Position numbers and translations under genes: made by a program
The notes under the pieces: model-generated
What the model saw: only the letters and a program-made list of their open reading frames with translations
Told to the model about the DNA's origin: nothing
The model's database searches: none
Assembly: GCA_016282095.1 (NCBI GenBank)
Contig: JAEEJW010000083.1
Location: 1 to 39,039, forward strand
Reading direction: 5' to 3'
Source of the DNA: Ruminiclostridium sp.
Lineage (GTDB): Bacteria > Bacillota > Clostridia > Oscillospirales > Ruminococcaceae
Length of the DNA: 39,039 nt
In this document: positions 26,081 to 33,123 of the stretch, in pieces
How positions within the stretch are numbered: position 1 is the stretch's first letter
How the letters are laid out: each line of letters begins with the position of its first letter

Positions 26081-26109
26081 ATTATACCTGTAAGCACCGG
26101 CTTTGTCAA
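26081..26109 (-). promoter_or_regulatory. Consensus sigma-A promoter of operon A
   Basis: On the minus strand TTGACA (26109-26104) and TATAAT (26086-26081) are both perfect and are separated by exactly 17 bases. Transcription would begin near 26074, leaving a leader of about 47 bases before the first CHCC small protein. It is the closest match to consensus that I saw in the window and implies high or repressor-controlled expression. Confidence 0.9.
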
Positions 26110-26390
26110 TACCCCGGGAGCTTCGCCGGACAAACTATATGTCTTTCGGCGCGCAGCCTGAACTTTACTTTTCTATTATAACATTATTTTTTATATTTGT
26201 AAACTGCCGGAGATAAATTTTCCGCTTTTTTTCACACTTGTCCGGCATTTTGTACAATCGTTTTTGTGCATTTAAGCCAACACAGCCGCAGTTCTTTCCT
26301 TTATTATAATATAATGAAGCTCAAATTGAACCCCGGGCAGCATGTCCAATAGTTTTTCCATTAATTTCAGGCTACAATTACTGCCTTTTC
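26110..26390. other. AT-rich intergenic region between divergent promoters
   Basis: Within the 538-bp gap 26028-26565 this part has no supported gene. It is AT-rich with T-runs (near 26188 and 26226) and a TATAATATAAT stretch near 26304-26314 that could be a -10 element, though no convincing -35 goes with it. It may hold upstream control sequences for the divergent promoters on either side. Confidence 0.4.
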
Positions 26391-26406
26391 TGTAAATTAA
26401 TTTACA
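26391..26406. promoter_or_regulatory. Perfect 16-bp palindrome, putative operator
   Basis: TGTAAATTAATTTACA is fully self-complementary. Its centre lies about 58 bases upstream of the -35 box of the promoter for the secreted NPSTG protein. The half-sites TGTAA/TTACA match those of the inverted repeat at 6227-6246, which is at nearly the same distance from the glg promoter. Confidence 0.5.
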
Positions 26407-26456
26407 CTCTGTCCCCGAATTGATGATTAAACTACATTCTGAGCCTTATCTGAATA

Positions 26457-26485
26457 TTGAATAAGGCCTTGAAATGTGATATTAT
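26457..26485 (+). promoter_or_regulatory. Sigma-A promoter of the secreted NPSTG protein gene
   Basis: TTGAAT (26457-26462) and TATTAT (26480-26485) are 17 bases apart, with TGA directly before the -10 box (extended -10). The start near 26492 gives a leader of about 74 bases, ending in the ribosome site AAGGAG before ATG 26566. Confidence 0.75.
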
Positions 26486-26565
26486 GTAATCACAGCAAAG
26501 GAAAAAACAAAAAACACGGTCAATGACCGGAAAACAAAATTTTAACTATTAAGGAGAAAAAAACC

Positions 26566-27222
26566 ATGAAAGCAAGAAAGTTTGTAGCAGTATTAGCAGC
26601 AGCAATGACAATGATGAGCGTAGGCGCCTTCGCAGCAAGCGCAGAGAGCACCGCTCCCGCAAGCCTGATAGCAACGGTAGAAGCAGAATCCGATTCGTAC
26701 ATCATCGAGGGCGACGATTTCAGAGCAGCTTACAGCGAAACAGGTGAAAACACAAAGTCGTATGTAACATTCAAAGAGCTCGGCAGCTATGAACTCCAGT
26801 ATAACTTCAGACTCAACAGCGGCATCACAAAGACATACACAGCTTTTTCGCCGAAGATGAAGGGAATCACGGCGTACATCCCGATGCAGGATATGCTCGA
26901 CAAGCTTCACATCACAGCCGCAGATGTAAACGAGATCGTGATAAACGGACCTTCCTTCAGCAACGTAGAAAGAATTTCCTTCCGTCTTGATATTGCGACA
27001 CCGGTAACAAAGACCACAGCGACGCCCCAGAACGTAACGACGACAACGACAGTCAGCTACAACGGCGACATCATCAGCCCCTCCACTGATGTACAGCAGC
27101 CCGCTTCCGGCGAGGAGAACCCCTCCACAGGCGTTGCCGACGTTACACTGCCGCTCGCAGCGGCAGCTGTATGCGGAACTATCGCACTGATAGCGATCAC
27201 GACCCGCAGACGCACCAAGTAA
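26566..27222 (+). CDS. Secreted protein with NPSTG-type cell-wall sorting signal
   Basis: The 218-residue protein has a Sec signal peptide (MKARKFVAVLAAAMTMMSVGAF, likely cleaved after ASA at about residue 27), an unrecognised domain of about 125 residues rich in beta structure, a Thr/Pro-rich spacer (TPQNVTTTTTV), and a C-terminal sorting signal: NPSTG, then a hydrophobic helix (TLPLAAAAVCGTIALIAI) and the positive tail TTRRRTK. This is the layout of sortase substrates, with NPxTG in place of LPxTG, which I believe is common among Ruminococcus surface proteins. It is the only plus-strand gene between 16.6 and 39 kb, has its own promoter, and ends at a shared terminator. Confidence 0.85.
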   Translation: MKARKFVAVLAAAMTMMSVGAFAASAESTAPASLIATVEAESDSYIIEGDDFRAAYSETGENTKSYVTFKELGSYELQYNFRLNSGITKTYTAFSPKMKGITAYIPMQDMLDKLHITAADVNEIVINGPSFSNVERISFRLDIATPVTKTTATPQNVTTTTTVSYNGDIISPSTDVQQPASGEENPSTGVADVTLPLAAAAVCGTIALIAITTRRRTK

Positions 27223-27254
27223 ACTGCCGGAAGGCCGGATCGAAAAGCAAAGAC

Positions 27255-27296
27255 AAAAATCCCGGATAACGCATGGACGCGGTATCCGGGATTTTT
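27255..27296. terminator. Bidirectional terminator between convergent genes
   Basis: AAAAATCCCGGATA and TATCCGGGATTTTT form a perfect 14-bp stem with a 14-base loop. With A-runs on one side and T-runs on the other, it should stop transcription from both the NPSTG gene and the ABC exporter, whose stop codon begins two bases away. Confidence 0.93.
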
Positions 27297-27297
27297 A

Positions 27298-29001
27298 TCA
27301 TTTCTGTCCGCTGCTGAAGTCCACTTCCCTGTCGCATATATCGAGGACTGCCGGACGGTGCGTCACTATAATGACCGTCTTGTCCGTCAGCTCACGAAGA
27401 TTATGGAGCAGGCGCTTTTCCGTCGCTTCATCGAGCGCACTGGTAGCTTCGTCCAGCATCATTATCGGCGCGTCCGAGAAGATGGCGCGCGCGATGGCGA
27501 TACGCTGCATCTGCCCTTCCGAAAGTCCTGTTCCACGCTCGCCGAGTACGGTATCTATGCCGTTGTCCAGCTCGGATATGAAACTGTCGGCGCAGGCAAT
27601 TTTCAGCGCTTCGTTTATCTTTTCGTCATTGTGGGACTGTGTTCTGTCCGCGAAGCTCACCACATCACGCACTGTGCCGCTCATCAGCTTGTTGCCCTGC
27701 GGTACATAAGCGAACAGCCTGTGCCATTTCGGTGACAGGGGCTCCGAGCTGCCGTCGGTTTCCGTGATGAACCGCTCGCCGCTGTCCGGTCTGTACACTC
27801 CCATCAGAAGCATCAGAGCCGTGGATTTGCCGCAGCCGGAATGCCCTGTGAATGCCACATATTCTCCCTTTTTTATCTCCACATTCAACCCGTGGACCGC
27901 AATCGGCATATTGCGCTTTGTAAGGCTCTCAACTTTGTCGGACGCGGGATAGTAGGTGTAGGACACATCCTGCAATCCGATGCTTTTCAGCCTGTCACGG
28001 TAAAAATCATGCACGATCTCCTTGTCGAGCGGCGTTTCGGTAAGATCGTCATCGAAGCTCTCTATCTCCATAAGACGCTCGGCACTTGCCAACATGGCGT
28101 ACCAGCGCGGCAGATAGCCGGTAATATTCGCAAAGGGCGCCTGTATCTGCGTAATGAGCTGTGTTATAGCCGTCAGCATACCGTAGGTCAGCGTGCCGTT
28201 CAGTATCCCGTAGCCGCAGTAGATAACGCCGAACAGATACATACCGTTCATTGCTCCGCCAAATCCGAAGCTGCAGAAATTTGAAAATCTGTTCTTCTTC
28301 ATGCGGGCGGCTTTGTGAGCATCGGCTTTTTCGTGGGTCTCGGCATCGGTCTCTCCCTCCGCAGCGAAGGCCCGTATCACGGTAAGACTGTTTATACGCT
28401 CCTGTAAGAATATGCGCAGTGCGCCGTCCTTTTCCTGTACCTGCTTATGCAGAAGTTTCATATTTTTGCGGAAACCGAATGTCATTATGCCGAGCACCGC
28501 CCCGAGCGGTATCATTATCAGAGCGAACCGCATATCGAGTACCATTATCATGATAAGCGCGGACAGCATCTTGACAGCCATTCCTACAAATCCGGGTATT
28601 ATGTCTGTAACGCTGTTGGCCACCACCATCGTATCGCTGGTCAGACGGTTCAGCCATTCGCCGGAGTGCATCGCGCTGACACGACCGAAATCCTTGCGGA
28701 GAATATTGTTCATCAGCCGTTCTTTGAAGATATTTTCAAAATTCGCCCTTGTCAGCTCCGCCAGCCAGCGTATGACGGCGCTCAGTGTAAGCTGTGTCAG
28801 GACCAGCGCGATTATAAGCACAGTGTTCAGCCAGAACCCGCCGCTGTTGTTTTCCACCGCGCTGTCTACTATCCCGCGGAGAAAAAGAGCATACAAAACA
28901 CCGCTCGCGCCGTTCAATGCCTGAACGACAGTCAGCGCGAGTATCTGTCCTTTCTTTTTTCCGGGAACAGCCCAGAGCCACTTTGATGCGTTTTTCTTCA
29001 T
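27298..29001 (-). CDS. ABC exporter, fused permease and ATPase
   Basis: The 567-residue protein is a half-transporter: an N-terminal membrane domain of six helices (residues about 15-310) and a nucleotide-binding domain with Walker A FTGHSGCGKSTALML (about residue 383), signature LSEGQMQRIAIARA (about 492) and Walker B APIMMLDEATSALDEAT. It lacks an N-terminal C39 peptidase domain, so it is not a classic double-glycine bacteriocin processor. As a half-transporter it should work as a dimer; the substrate is unknown. Its own promoter is implied by the terminator just upstream at 29084-29113. No clear ribosome site precedes ATG 29001. Confidence 0.92.
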   Translation of the reverse strand: MKKNASKWLWAVPGKKKGQILALTVVQALNGASGVLYALFLRGIVDSAVENNSGGFWLNTVLIIALVLTQLTLSAVIRWLAELTRANFENIFKERLMNNILRKDFGRVSAMHSGEWLNRLTSDTMVVANSVTDIIPGFVGMAVKMLSALIMIMVLDMRFALIMIPLGAVLGIMTFGFRKNMKLLHKQVQEKDGALRIFLQERINSLTVIRAFAAEGETDAETHEKADAHKAARMKKNRFSNFCSFGFGGAMNGMYLFGVIYCGYGILNGTLTYGMLTAITQLITQIQAPFANITGYLPRWYAMLASAERLMEIESFDDDLTETPLDKEIVHDFYRDRLKSIGLQDVSYTYYPASDKVESLTKRNMPIAVHGLNVEIKKGEYVAFTGHSGCGKSTALMLLMGVYRPDSGERFITETDGSSEPLSPKWHRLFAYVPQGNKLMSGTVRDVVSFADRTQSHNDEKINEALKIACADSFISELDNGIDTVLGERGTGLSEGQMQRIAIARAIFSDAPIMMLDEATSALDEATEKRLLHNLRELTDKTVIIVTHRPAVLDICDREVDFSSGQK

Positions 29002-29010
29002 TTTCCAGAA

Positions 29011-29039
29011 ATTATTTTCGTACTTTGTTTTATTGTCGG
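29011..29039 (-). promoter_or_regulatory. Possible promoter of the ABC exporter
   Basis: On the minus strand CCGACA (29039-29034) and AATAAT (29016-29011) are 17 bases apart. Both boxes are imperfect. A start about seven bases after the -10 would fall only some three bases before ATG 29001, which would make the mRNA nearly leaderless and would fit the missing ribosome site. Confidence 0.35.
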
Positions 29040-29083
29040 GACGTACGCGGGATCAGGAAACGATCCGCGCGGAAAAGCAGCAT

Positions 29084-29113
29084 AAAAAGCGTACCGCACC
29101 CGCAGTACGCTTT
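29084..29113 (-). terminator. Terminator of operon B
   Basis: On the minus strand AAAGCGTAC and GTACGCTTT form a 9-bp stem around a GC-rich 10-base loop, ending in a run of five T. It starts nine bases after the stop of the diverged HATPase-like gene and separates operon B from the ABC exporter. Confidence 0.85.
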
Positions 29114-29121
29114 ATGCCATA

Positions 29122-29730
29122 TCAGAAGCTCTTCTTGATAACTATTTCGACCTTGCCGCCAAGGATACTTACGGTAACATCGTCGGCGATCTTGGCTATG
29201 ATGGACCTTTCAAGCTCGTCCCACGCGCTGTCGTCCTGCTTTACGTTATCCCTGTAAGCTGTCAGCGACCACTCGTCGATATCAGCGACAGGATCACGGT
29301 ACATACCCATATTATAGTATGCGTAGTGCGAATCCGGGAAAGTCATTCCCGCTGTACCCGCAGAGTGTGCGTAATTGGACATCATGATCTCGGCCGCGAT
29401 CTTGATCTTGTTCATGATGCCGACTGCCGCAGCATTCTTTCCTGTGGTGGAGACCTTGAGGATATCCTCTCTGTCTGTGCTGGAAAGAAGATCGTCAGCC
29501 TCGACTACCGAGTGTATCTCGAATTTCTTGTCCTTGGTCTCGATCCAGAATTCACCCTTGCCGTAAAGCAGCAGATTGGGGAGCATTTCGATAAGCTCCT
29601 CACACAGCAGCATGAGCTTCAGCTTCTGCTTCTCGTCAAGTCCGCTGTATGCCGCAGCCTTATCCGCGATCTCATTGATGCCTTCAAGCTCGGTCACGGC
29701 TCTTTCAAATCTGTAAATGTCAGTTTTCAT
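29122..29730 (-). CDS. Unknown protein, possibly a diverged HATPase-like fold
   Basis: I do not recognise this 202-residue cytoplasmic protein. Its N-terminal part (ELEGINEIADKAAAYSGL, then KLMLLCEELIEMLPNLLLYG) resembles the first helices and N-box of RsbW-like ATPases, and the end (VSILGGKVEIVIKKSF) resembles the last strands of that fold. No G1 (DxGxxxDP) or G2 glycine motif is visible, and the middle part (SHYAYYNMGMYRDP) is unusual. A nucleotide-free relative of the GHKL fold is possible but unproven. It is the last gene of operon B, 96 bases after the diguanylate cyclase gene, with a GTGAGGAATC ribosome site and a terminator directly behind. Confidence 0.6.
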   Translation of the reverse strand: MKTDIYRFERAVTELEGINEIADKAAAYSGLDEKQKLKLMLLCEELIEMLPNLLLYGKGEFWIETKDKKFEIHSVVEADDLLSSTDREDILKVSTTGKNAAAVGIMNKIKIAAEIMMSNYAHSAGTAGMTFPDSHYAYYNMGMYRDPVADIDEWSLTAYRDNVKQDDSAWDELERSIIAKIADDVTVSILGGKVEIVIKKSF

Positions 29731-29826
29731 AGTATTGATTCCTCACTTTTTATTTTGTGCCGGTCATCATGACACCGGCTCATTTCCTTATTCGTCGGCT
29801 ATTGAGTATCTGCCGCTTTCCCGGGT

Positions 29827-31059
29827 TCATTCCTTCTTCTGCCGTATACTGTCAGCACAGTCCCGCAGCTCCCTCTCGGACACGGAGCTGGTAATGTTGT
29901 TTGCCTTGAGCTGCTTCTTGTTTTCATACATCAGCTTGTCGGCATCGGCGTAGAGCTCATCATAATCGTATTCACCGCTGCCGTAGGCAAGTCCGCAGGC
30001 CATGGAGCAGAACAAAGTTTTGTCTTCATCGTTCAGCCTGTTGAGCGCCGCCTGCCATTTCATACGTATCTGTTCGGCTTCACCGACCGACACGTTCGCA
30101 GCTATCATTACATACTCGTCGCCGCCCATACGGAAGCCCATTACATTTTCGGAAACTACCGCCGAGATGCTTCTGGCAGCCTTGATTATCAGTGCATCAC
30201 CATATTCATGACCGTAAGTGTCATTTATGTGCTTGAGATTGTTCACATCAAAATTATAAACAGCGATAGAAGCGGGGCTGCCGAAAGATATAGTCTTAAG
30301 CATCATATACTTGCCCTTGTTGTAGAGCCCTGTCAGTTTGTCATGCTCACTGTCGTAGACTATTCTGTCACGTAGTATGCTGTTTTCTATGAACAGACTC
30401 AGCACATTGTGCACTGCCGCTATCAGCGGTTCGTATATTCCGGTGGGAGCTGTGCGTCTTACCAGCACGACACATCTGTGGCCCTGTATTACCGAGTTGA
30501 GTACGCAGAACAATCCGTCCGCGTAGGTGCCGCGCTTCATATCGAAATATCGGCTGTATTCCTGGGGCGAGACATTCCCTGTCCTCACGAGATTGCTCTC
30601 ATACCGACTTTTCGTCACGCCGTTTTCCCTTTCCATATACATAATGGATTCTTCAGCACCACAGTACTCGTTTAGCCCCAGAAGAAATGCATCATAGGGC
30701 ATGGACAGCTTATTCATTATTCCGGTCTGGAATCCGGACATATCGGCGATGCTCTTGGAATACGAAGCAACTTCCTTGACGAGAAGGGCATACTCGCTTT
30801 CATCGAACAGGCGGTAGCATCTGTATTTCCTGCCGTCTTCCGTTATAACGGAAGACTTCACGTTGAAGTAGAGCCTGTTCGCCTTGTCGAAGAATTCCTG
30901 TTCATCGAAATCGCCGGCTTTTTTTATTTTTTTCAGCACAATATCGACCGGGAAGGCGAATTTCTCGCTTTGGTAAAGCAATTCACCGGCTTCATCGAGG
31001 ATAAGGATATTGCTTGCTTCTGCTTTAAGGAATCCGGTCAGGATCGGATCTATATCCAT
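29827..31059 (-). CDS. Cytoplasmic diguanylate cyclase (GGDEF protein)
   Basis: The 410-residue protein has no membrane helix. An N-terminal region of about 230 residues, probably sensory and partly PAS/GAF-like (opening with ASNILILDEAGELLYQSE), is followed by a GGDEF domain: DKLTGLYNKGKYM, the GTP/metal-binding FDVNNLKHINDTYGHEYGD, and the active-site loop RMGGDEYVMI. GGDEY in place of GGDEF is a mild change, often compatible with activity. It would make the second messenger c-di-GMP. No RxxD inhibitory site is evident before the loop. The gene lies 12 bases after the zinc-ribbon gene, with an AAAGGAT ribosome site. Confidence 0.9.
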   Translation of the reverse strand: MDIDPILTGFLKAEASNILILDEAGELLYQSEKFAFPVDIVLKKIKKAGDFDEQEFFDKANRLYFNVKSSVITEDGRKYRCYRLFDESEYALLVKEVASYSKSIADMSGFQTGIMNKLSMPYDAFLLGLNEYCGAEESIMYMERENGVTKSRYESNLVRTGNVSPQEYSRYFDMKRGTYADGLFCVLNSVIQGHRCVVLVRRTAPTGIYEPLIAAVHNVLSLFIENSILRDRIVYDSEHDKLTGLYNKGKYMMLKTISFGSPASIAVYNFDVNNLKHINDTYGHEYGDALIIKAARSISAVVSENVMGFRMGGDEYVMIAANVSVGEAEQIRMKWQAALNRLNDEDKTLFCSMACGLAYGSGEYDYDELYADADKLMYENKKQLKANNITSSVSERELRDCADSIRQKKE

Positions 31060-31071
31060 ATATTTTATCCT

Positions 31072-33102
31072 TTATTCATATTTCTTTACAAGATCAGACA
31101 TAGCTCCCTCAAAAAGCGACTGACCGGCAGCGTCATAAAGCCTGTACATATCGCTGTCAAAGCTTCCGAGCACGGCAAGGAACGTATTCGCGGGAAGCCG
31201 TGCGTAGTGCTGTCCGTCACCTATCATACCGAGAACGCCTGACGATACGATGAAGTATATGTCACTTTTTTCAGGTATCACCATTCTGCCGCTCAGATCC
31301 ATGAGTCCGAGCTTTTGGTTCTGTCTGCCGGTAAGGAAATAGGGCTTTCCTTCCGCGCGATAGCCGCCGAACTCATATCTCGGACACAGATGTCTCTTTC
31401 CGAACTCCGCGTTTGCGTTGGAAATGAGTCTGTCCGCCGATACGGAGAAGATGACCTCTGATGTCATGACATTCTTCAGTACAGCCTGTTCATCTCCGAA
31501 CTCGTTTTCCTCGCTGCTCAGTGAATATATGACATCATCGAATATATGTATGCCGTAAGGCGCCTGACTGCCGTAGTGCTGCTTATAATTGAACCAGTAT
31601 ATCACTTTCAGGCTGTCGTCCAGAAGCAGGCACTTGTCATATTCCTCGGTCGCCTCGTCCCTCTCCTTTATGAGAGATATATAAGTCTTGCCGAGCACCG
31701 TGAACGCGCCGTAGCAGGATACGCTCCTGCCGTCCGGGTTATGGATACGCACCACGCCGTCGGTGAAGCCGCCGCCTGTTCTCAGCTTTCCGGCACCCTT
31801 TCTTTCATAGCTGCCGTCCGGGTGCTTCTCATAGCAGAACACATTCGTTATATTGTTCGCACAGCTTACCGCGCCGCTCTCATCGGCTGTCTCCGGAGAA
31901 TAGGCGCAGATATAGAGCCTGCCGCCCGCCTCTACCAGATCGGGAAGGTGACCGATATCGTATCTGCCGAGGGCTATTACAGTACGGTCGCTGCCGTCGA
32001 TAAGCTCGAATCTGCCGGATCCGGTACCGCCCGGGTTATCGGCACTTTCCGAGATGTCAGAAAATTTCAGCAGGAACCAGCCGTCCAGGCTCTTTGCGCC
32101 GGAGACCGGTATCGCCCTGTATCTGATGCCGTTGCCGGCAGGGTATATCCTACCGGTGCCGCGGTTGAAGATGCTCCGGTATATATCCCTTTCCGAGATG
32201 CTGCGCAGCACCTCGGCGGCTAGCTTGTCATTATAGTAGAAGTATTCTACGTAATTGCCGCTGGGGTCGCCGTCATATTTAGGGGCAAAGACGTCTTCGA
32301 TCACGCAGGTGCCGCTTTCGCAGTCAACTATGTCCTGGGCAGCGGTCTTTATGTCCTCGGAAACGGCATTGTACCTCTCGCGATTCGTCATTTTGTTATA
32401 TTCGTCCGGGTCGGTGTACAGGCAGTATTTTTCGCCTATGACGCGCATCGGGAATATATCCGCGATACCTGTGATATTCTCCTGATACTGCGCGGCATAA
32501 ACAACGCCGCCGTTGCGGGAAAGCAGAATCACGACACCGGAAGTGGCATAGGGCTGCGTAATGCCTGTGAATGCCTGTAATATATTCCTGTATTCGGACT
32601 GAGCTACCATGCTGTTGCTCCTGAACAGTATGAAGCTCAGGAAACGTGTTCCGTTGCTGAAGCAGTCGCCGTTCTTCGGGATAACTCCATTGGCGAGATT
32701 CGCGCCGCACCAGTTCATATAGCAGACTGTCTCGGCACTGTTCACGCCCCTCACAAGGAACGGACGCAGTTCTCTGCCCGGAGCGCTGTCATCTATGGCA
32801 ATGGCATAGTTTCCCCGGAATTCGCTGATCCATGTGATACGCTTGGTTTCCGCAAGCTGTCTGTGTTCTGCGATCCATTTCTTATAGAAAGGCTCGCCGG
32901 TATTCGCTGCGTCAGGCGAAAACAACTTTTCCTCGCCCTTCTCCTCATCTATATGCGTGCCGCATTTAAGGCAGAAAAGGGCGCCGTTAAGCACACGGGC
33001 TCCGCACTTCGGACAGGATCTTATGATATCCTGCTTTGCTCCGCAGAAAGAACAGAATGAGGAGTTGGCCGGGAGCTCTTTGTGACAGTTACGACAAAGC
33101 AT
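31072..33102 (-). CDS. Zinc-ribbon protein with large unknown C-terminal region
   Basis: The 676-residue protein starts with two zinc ribbons: CRNCHKELPANSSFCSFCG and CPKCGARVLNGALFCLKCG (residues 3-47), an acidic linker, then about 600 residues I cannot assign. That part has repeated short beta-like units (GRFELIDGSDRTVIALGRYD, GVVRIHNPDGRSVSCYGAF, KLGLMDLSGRMVIPEK) that would suit a beta-propeller or WG-repeat-like fold. No membrane helix, signal peptide or catalytic motif is visible, so it is probably cytoplasmic. It sits between the NRPS-like gene (21 bases) and the diguanylate cyclase gene (12 bases) and has an AAAGGAG ribosome site. It might be a sensor or scaffold in the operon B pathway. 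Confidence 0.75.
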   Translation of the reverse strand: MLCRNCHKELPANSSFCSFCGAKQDIIRSCPKCGARVLNGALFCLKCGTHIDEEKGEEKLFSPDAANTGEPFYKKWIAEHRQLAETKRITWISEFRGNYAIAIDDSAPGRELRPFLVRGVNSAETVCYMNWCGANLANGVIPKNGDCFSNGTRFLSFILFRSNSMVAQSEYRNILQAFTGITQPYATSGVVILLSRNGGVVYAAQYQENITGIADIFPMRVIGEKYCLYTDPDEYNKMTNRERYNAVSEDIKTAAQDIVDCESGTCVIEDVFAPKYDGDPSGNYVEYFYYNDKLAAEVLRSISERDIYRSIFNRGTGRIYPAGNGIRYRAIPVSGAKSLDGWFLLKFSDISESADNPGGTGSGRFELIDGSDRTVIALGRYDIGHLPDLVEAGGRLYICAYSPETADESGAVSCANNITNVFCYEKHPDGSYERKGAGKLRTGGGFTDGVVRIHNPDGRSVSCYGAFTVLGKTYISLIKERDEATEEYDKCLLLDDSLKVIYWFNYKQHYGSQAPYGIHIFDDVIYSLSSEENEFGDEQAVLKNVMTSEVIFSVSADRLISNANAEFGKRHLCPRYEFGGYRAEGKPYFLTGRQNQKLGLMDLSGRMVIPEKSDIYFIVSSGVLGMIGDGQHYARLPANTFLAVLGSFDSDMYRLYDAAGQSLFEGAMSDLVKKYE

Positions 33103-33123
33103 AATAAGATACTCCTTTCCTCA

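Noticed and set aside
27298-29001. ABC exporter as the peptide transporter for the CHCC proteins
   Set aside because: It lacks a C39 domain and is a separate transcription unit bounded by terminators on both sides; proximity alone is not enough.
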